This document shows positions 59,755 to 64,000 of a DNA stretch of 64,000 nucleotides, one piece after another. The notes under the pieces are model-generated. The model searched no databases. It was not told the DNA's origin and saw nothing but the letters and a program-made list of their open reading frames with translations. The stretch spans positions 1-64,000 of the forward strand of contig DASSHI010000036.1 in the NCBI GenBank assembly GCA_035693025.1. Direction: 5' to 3'. Made by a program: the position numbers and the translations under genes. Source of the DNA: VRUE01 sp035693025. Lineage in GTDB: Bacteria > Actinomycetota > Thermoleophilia > Solirubrobacterales > 70-9. The first letter of the stretch is position 1, and every line of letters begins with the position of its first letter.

Positions 59755-62213
59755 GGCCCCCGCACCACTTCTTCTGGGGCAACCTCGTCCTGCGCACCCC
59801 GAGCGACGCCTGGGCCGTCTATGAGCTCGAGGGCCACAGCTACCCGGGGCTCTCCGAGCGGCGCAAGATCGAGGTAGGCGAGCGCCTGGAGGCGCTCGCC
59901 TACGCGATCGAGACCGACTTCCAGATCCTCCGCGTCGCCCGCAGCTTCGACTCCGCCGCCTACGTGCGCCGGGCGCTCTGCACCCTCGACCCCCGCCACG
60001 GCCACCGCCGCCGCTTCGAGCGCCACCTCGCCGAGCACCGCGCCTCCTTCGAGCGCCGCGAGGCGCTGCGGCCGGAGATCTACCTCGCGGTGCGACTCGA
60101 AGCGACCGGCAACGCCGGCCCTCTCGCCGGCCTCCTCGAGCTGTGGTCCGGGCTTGCCTCCCGCCTCGGCCTCGACGGCGAGCGCGGCCTCTCGGCCGCC
60201 CAGCTCGCGGCGCTGCGCCGCACCGAGGAGAAAGCCTACGACCGCGTCCAGGGCTACCTCGGCGCGCGGCGGGTCGGCCCGCGCGAGCTGGCGACGCTCG
60301 TCCGCCGCGCCTACACCCGCGGCCTCGGCGAGCCCGACGCCGATCAGAACTTCGCGCCGCAGGCGCTCGCCTTCCTCGACCCCGACGGCGAGGAGCGCTT
60401 TAAGCCCTACGGCCTCGACCTGATGCGCCTGCACGAGAGCCGCGTGCAGGTCGACCGCCGTAGCCTCGTGATCGACTGCGAGCGCGGCCGCGCCCACCAG
60501 GCGCTGCTCGTTATGGGGGCGATGCCTGAGGAGGCGGTCGTGCCCGGCCCGGCGGCGGAGCTGATGTTCGCGCCGCTGGAGCTCGAGTTCGGCGTCGACG
60601 CGACCCTCTCGGTCACCTACCTCGCCAATGCCGAGGCGCGCCGTCTCGCGGCGCGGCGCAAAGTCGACGCCGACCAGATCGCCCGCGAGGAGGAGGCGGG
60701 CGCGCACGGCGCCTCGGTGGAGGGCGCCGAGCGCCCCGCCGCGGCGCGCGATCTGGAGGCCGTGCTCGGCGGCGGCGAGCGCCCGCCGCTCCTGCGCTCG
60801 GCGCTGACGCTCGCCGTCGCCGGGCGAACCGAGGAGCAGCTCGAGGAGCGGGTGGAGCGCCTGCGCGAGTCCTACGGGCGCGTGCAACTGCACCGCCCCG
60901 GCGGCGAGCAGCACCGCCTGTTGCTCGCCACCCTGCCGGCAGCCCGCTTCCCGCTTCCCGAGTACTGCGAGCACCTGCTCCCCGACCAGCTCGGCGCGAT
61001 GGTCCCCCACGCGATCTCCCACGCCGGCTCGCGCATCGGCCCCTACATCGGCCACACCCTGACCGGCTCGCGCGCCCCGGTGCAGTTCGACCTCGCCGAG
61101 GCCTGCCAGCAAAACCGCCCGCCGACCTGCCTGCTCGCCGGCGGCCTCGGCTCGGGCAAGACGATCTTCTTGGAGCTCGCCGTCTGGCAGGCCTTCCTGC
61201 AGGGCTCGGGCCCGATCGTCGACATCGACCCCAAGGGCGATCACCGCGTTGACAGCCTGCCCGGGGTGGAGGGCAGGGTGGAGGCGATCGAGCTCTCCGC
61301 CGAGGATCGCTACCGCGGCCTGCTCGACCCGATGCGGGTCGGCACGCCCGAGACCCGTGAGGATCTCACCTACAACTTCCTCACCTCGATCCTGCCCGCG
61401 CCGGTCTGCCCCCAGTGGCAGACCGAGCTGCGCCGCGCCGTCTCCGAAGCCGCCGCGGCGGGCGCGCCCGGCACCCGAGAGGTGCTGGCGCGGCTCGCCG
61501 GCTCGCCCGAGGAGGACGCCCGCGCCGCCGCGCGGGCGGTCGAGGTGCACGCCTCGGCCGGGATCGCCCGGCTCGCCCTCGGCGGCCCCGAGGCCGAGCC
61601 GCCCGCGGTCGGCGACGCGCAGCTGGTCAGCCTGCGGATCCGCAACCTCGCGCTGCCGCTGCCGGGCACCGCCCGGGGCGAGCTATCGGAGGAGGAGCGA
61701 GCGAGCCTCGCCGTGCTGCGCCTGCTCGCCGCCTACGCGCTGCGCCTCTGCGCCAGCGAGACCGAGCGCCACGCGGTGCTGGCGATGGACGAGGCCTGGG
61801 CGCTCACCTCAGACGCCCAGGGCCGGGCGCTGCTGGAGCGGATCAGCCGGCTCGGGCGCTCGCAGAACATCACCCCGATCCTCGCCACCCAGATGCTCGG
61901 CGACGCCGCCGAGCTCGAGCCGCTGGTCGGCGCCCTGTTCGCCTTCGGCGTGGAGACCGAGGCCGAGGCGCGGCGGGCGCTGGAGCTGCTGCGCCTCGAC
62001 CCCGACGACGAGGGGGCGACCCAGCGCCTGCTCGGCTTCCGCGCCGGGCGCTGTTACCTGCGCGACTTCGACGGCCAGGTCGCCCCGGTGCAGATCGACC
62101 CGCCGCGCTGGCTGCTCGAGGAGCTCGACACGACGCCGCGGCGCGCGGAGACCGCAGCGGCACGCATCGGGCCGTCCGAGCAAGCGGAGACTGCCGATGC
62201 GCCGGCCGAGTAG
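59751..62213 (+). CDS. VirB4/ConE-type conjugation ATPase
   Basis: An 820-residue ATPase that energises type IV secretion. The N-terminal half is the VirB4/TraC-like domain. Walker A is GGLGSGKTIFLEL (near residue 462), Walker B is VLAMDEAW (near 676), and the glutamine motif is LATQMLGD. The start is GTG overlapping the previous stop. Normal family length. The stop lies 73 bases before the 3' end of the convergent VapC-like gene. Confidence 0.92.
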   Translation: MRPPHHFFWGNLVLRTPSDAWAVYELEGHSYPGLSERRKIEVGERLEALAYAIETDFQILRVARSFDSAAYVRRALCTLDPRHGHRRRFERHLAEHRASFERREALRPEIYLAVRLEATGNAGPLAGLLELWSGLASRLGLDGERGLSAAQLAALRRTEEKAYDRVQGYLGARRVGPRELATLVRRAYTRGLGEPDADQNFAPQALAFLDPDGEERFKPYGLDLMRLHESRVQVDRRSLVIDCERGRAHQALLVMGAMPEEAVVPGPAAELMFAPLELEFGVDATLSVTYLANAEARRLAARRKVDADQIAREEEAGAHGASVEGAERPAAARDLEAVLGGGERPPLLRSALTLAVAGRTEEQLEERVERLRESYGRVQLHRPGGEQHRLLLATLPAARFPLPEYCEHLLPDQLGAMVPHAISHAGSRIGPYIGHTLTGSRAPVQFDLAEACQQNRPPTCLLAGGLGSGKTIFLELAVWQAFLQGSGPIVDIDPKGDHRVDSLPGVEGRVEAIELSAEDRYRGLLDPMRVGTPETREDLTYNFLTSILPAPVCPQWQTELRRAVSEAAAAGAPGTREVLARLAGSPEEDARAAARAVEVHASAGIARLALGGPEAEPPAVGDAQLVSLRIRNLALPLPGTARGELSEEERASLAVLRLLAAYALRLCASETERHAVLAMDEAWALTSDAQGRALLERISRLGRSQNITPILATQMLGDAAELEPLVGALFAFGVETEAEARRALELLRLDPDDEGATQRLLGFRAGRCYLRDFDGQVAPVQIDPPRWLLEELDTTPRRAETAAARIGPSEQAETADAPAE

Positions 62214-62286
62214 GCGCCTCTCGCGGAAGGCGGCAGATCCAGCCGGCAGCTGGGCCCGCGGCGGCTCGGTCCCCCAGGGCGCCCCC

Positions 62287-62682
62287 TCAGAGCTCGTCCG
62301 GCGTCACCACGAAGCCGAGTCGGTCCGCGCCGCGGCGCAGTGGCCCGTCCAGCGTCACCAGCCTGCAATCGAGCAGCCGTGCCAGCGCCACGTACTCAGC
62401 GTCGTAGGTGCGGCCCCAGCCGAATTCCTCGGCGATCTTCCAGGCCTCGCGGCCAAGCCGCGGCTCGTCGGCTCGGCGCACCGCGCAGGTTTCAAGTCGC
62501 TCGTGCTGGACCGCCGCGTGCTCGGGGCTGACCTTTCCGTTCAGCAGACCGAGATGCAGGGTCGAGCGCGTCTCCGACCACATCAGCGCGGGGGCGAGGA
62601 GATCCTCGTCGCCGAGCACGCTGAAGCCCTCGGCGCTGGCGAGCGCGGACACCACGACGGTCGCGTCGAGGACCAGCGTCAA
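62287..62682 (-). CDS. PIN-domain toxin (VapC-like) inside the conjugation cluster
   Basis: A 131-residue PIN ribonuclease starting at TTG that overlaps the antitoxin stop (TTGA). Acidic residues lie in LVLDATVVVSAL, LMWSETRSTL, GRTYDAEYVALA and LVTLDGPLRR. It is opposite in strand to all surrounding T4SS genes and would kill cells that lose the element, by analogy with other VapC toxins. Confidence 0.87.
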   Translation of the reverse strand: MTLVLDATVVVSALASAEGFSVLGDEDLLAPALMWSETRSTLHLGLLNGKVSPEHAAVQHERLETCAVRRADEPRLGREAWKIAEEFGWGRTYDAEYVALARLLDCRLVTLDGPLRRGADRLGFVVTPDEL

Positions 62683-62879
62683 CGCTCTCGGCGCGACTCG
62701 TGCAGCAGCGCCACCCAGTTGGGCTGCGGCGTGCCGTCCTCGAAGGTCTTCCACGCCTCCGGCACGCCGACCATGTCGTCGGTCTCCTCGGACTCGGGCA
62801 CGACCACGATCCGCGCCCGCGCCACCTGCAGGGCCGGAAGCGCATCTACCTCACGATGCAGCTCATCACGCGTCGCCAT
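62679..62879 (-). CDS. Antitoxin of the conjugation-cluster VapC-like module
   Basis: A 66-residue protein starting ATRDELHREVDALPALQVARARI. It has a short helical N-terminus and an acidic C-terminal region (VPESEETDDMVGVPEAW). Its ATG is on the strand opposite the next gene's ATG and the two start codons share two bases (CATG at 62877-62880). Confidence 0.75.
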   Translation of the reverse strand: MATRDELHREVDALPALQVARARIVVVPESEETDDMVGVPEAWKTFEDGTPQPNWVALLHESRRER

Positions 62880-64000
62880 GGCCCAAAGCGTAGCGCTCGC
62901 CTGGGCCGTCTCCCTCGCGCTTCTTGCCCTCGCTGCCCTCTGCCTCCTCGCGCCGCCCGCCCGCGCCGCGCACCGCCACAAGCACGCCGCGCATGGCCCC
63001 CGGGCGGCGACGGCCGGCCCGCCCGGGACCGGCCGGGTCGACGGCCCGCCGACGCCCAGATCGCTCGCCGGCCCGGGCAGCGGAACCGCCGCCGGCGACC
63101 TTGGCGCCTCGGGCCAGGTCGACCCGCTGTCGGGCCTCGGCATCCGCAACCCCGTCTGCGATGAGATCGCCCAGATCCGCGACCGCCAGACGCGCTTGGC
63201 CTGCGAAGCCTCAGGCGCGCCCGAGGGCGAGTACCCCGCGTCGAACTACGGCTTCGACATCTTCATCTCGACCGGGATCACCCACCCGGTCGGCGACATC
63301 ACCTACGGCTTCGCCACCGTGCTCAACGGGATCTGGCTCGGGCTGATCTTCGTCTTGCGCCTGATCTTCGCCCTGCTCGGCCTCGCCTTCGGCCTCAACC
63401 CCTTCTCCGACGGGCAGACGATGGCCCAACTCAGCGCCGCGCTGGGGCGCATCTATGGCCGCGTCACCGACCCTTGGCTCTCCACCACCGTCGTCTGCGC
63501 CGGCATCTGGTTCTCCTACAAGGGCCTGCTGCGCCGCGAAGCGCCCGCCGCGATCGCCGGCACCCTCGCTGCGGTCGCGATGCTGATCGTCGGCCTTTGG
63601 GTGATCCACCAGCCGGCCGCCTCGATCGGCCGCCTCGCCGCCCTCGCCGACCGCGCCGCGCTGACCGTCATCAGCGCTCCGCAGTCAGGCTCGGCGGCGC
63701 GTCCGGAGGGCTCCTACGCCGAAGCGATGTCGGGCGCCTGGTCGCGCCTGGTCGAGGTGCCCTTCGCCGGCCTGGACTTCTCTGACGTCTCCTGGGCGCT
63801 CGGCACGCCGCCGCCTGAAGCGGTGGAAAAGGCGGACGAGAAGTTCTGCGAAGACGACGGCGCCCTCGCCGTGTTGGCGCTGTTTGCCCACTACGGCAGC
63901 GCCCAGGCGAAGGAAGCTTGCGCGACCCTGGCGCGGCGCCGCTATGGCAGCCCGCGCCGCGTGATCGACCTCTACCTGCGTTCCTCGCCGGGCAGCCCCG
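62878..64000 (+). CDS. VirB6/TrbL-like polytopic conjugation protein, 5' part
   Basis: The frame is open to the window end (at least 374 codons), so the gene is incomplete. A signal peptide (AWAVSLALLALAALCLLAPPARAA) is followed by a Pro/Gly-rich linker, the Cys-containing segment NPVCDEIAQIRDRQTRLACEA and several membrane helices (GLIFVLRLIFALLGLAFGL, STTVVCAGIWFSYKGLL, AGTLAAVAMLIVGLWVI). The soluble part then begins (FCEDDGALAVLALFAHYGS). Layout and position match channel proteins of Gram-positive T4SS. The start codon overlaps the divergent antitoxin start. Confidence 0.78.
   Translation, partial: MAQSVALAWAVSLALLALAALCLLAPPARAAHRHKHAAHGPRAATAGPPGTGRVDGPPTPRSLAGPGSGTAAGDLGASGQVDPLSGLGIRNPVCDEIAQIRDRQTRLACEASGAPEGEYPASNYGFDIFISTGITHPVGDITYGFATVLNGIWLGLIFVLRLIFALLGLAFGLNPFSDGQTMAQLSAALGRIYGRVTDPWLSTTVVCAGIWFSYKGLLRREAPAAIAGTLAAVAMLIVGLWVIHQPAASIGRLAALADRAALTVISAPQSGSAARPEGSYAEAMSGAWSRLVEVPFAGLDFSDVSWALGTPPPEAVEKADEKFCEDDGALAVLALFAHYGSAQAKEACATLARRRYGSPRRVIDLYLRSSPGSP

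Noticed and set aside
59574..61550. 658-codon open frame antisense to the VirB4-like gene
   Set aside because: Low-complexity Gly/Ala/Glu shadow; the plus-strand frame has clear ATPase motifs.

Overview
The window is high-GC DNA from an actinomycete, most likely class Thermoleophilia (Solirubrobacterales or a relative). The evidence is the mfd, parvulin, enolase and FtsB/DivIC order, a DhnA-type class I aldolase, ECF sigma factors fused to anti-sigma-like zinc fingers, and very large secreted beta-propeller proteins with basic tails. The lineage is an inference; no rRNA is present.

Left part (1 to about 18.6 kb): core chromosome. It holds the 3' part of mfd, a SurA/PpiC foldase, enolase, FtsB, a GT-C membrane glycosyltransferase, a nuclease, class I aldolase, a degenerate rhomboid, a UPF0173 hydrolase, an R2lox-type di-metal oxidase, an ECF sigma/zinc-finger fusion, tRNA-Leu(TAA), a ThDP enzyme and a Ppx/GppA phosphatase. 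The glycosyltransferase gene carries two inverted copies of a 142-bp palindromic element read through as protein.

Middle part (18.6 to 42.9 kb): accessory. tRNA-fMet is followed by an excisionase-like gene and a tyrosine integrase, which is the usual arrangement at one end of an integrated element. Then come an M48 protease, a secreted propeller protein, MazEF-like and VapBC-like modules, a small HTH gene with paired palindromic operators, three tandem XRE regulators and a Rep_trans/MOBT-like protein. Next is a block of giant secreted proteins (28.8 to 41.6 kb) flanked by TetR-family genes, two of which lie near a shared 20-bp motif.

Right part (43 to 64 kb): mobile-element machinery. It has dprA and a frameshifted comM, small unknown genes, a DUF4160/DUF2442 pair, an ECF sigma factor, a non-coding region with a 54-bp palindrome and two G-quadruplex motifs (candidate origin of transfer or replication), three SSB paralogues, a replication-relaxation-like protein, a SLOG protein, a TraG/VirD4 coupling ATPase, and a Gram-positive type IV secretion set (VirB8/TcpC-like, VirB2-like, TcpE-like, VirB4-like, VirB6/TrbL-like, the last cut by the window edge). 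A VapBC-like module sits on the opposite strand inside it. Together these suggest an integrative conjugative element, possibly the same one whose integrase is at tRNA-fMet. The second attachment site is not visible, so the element's extent is not proven.
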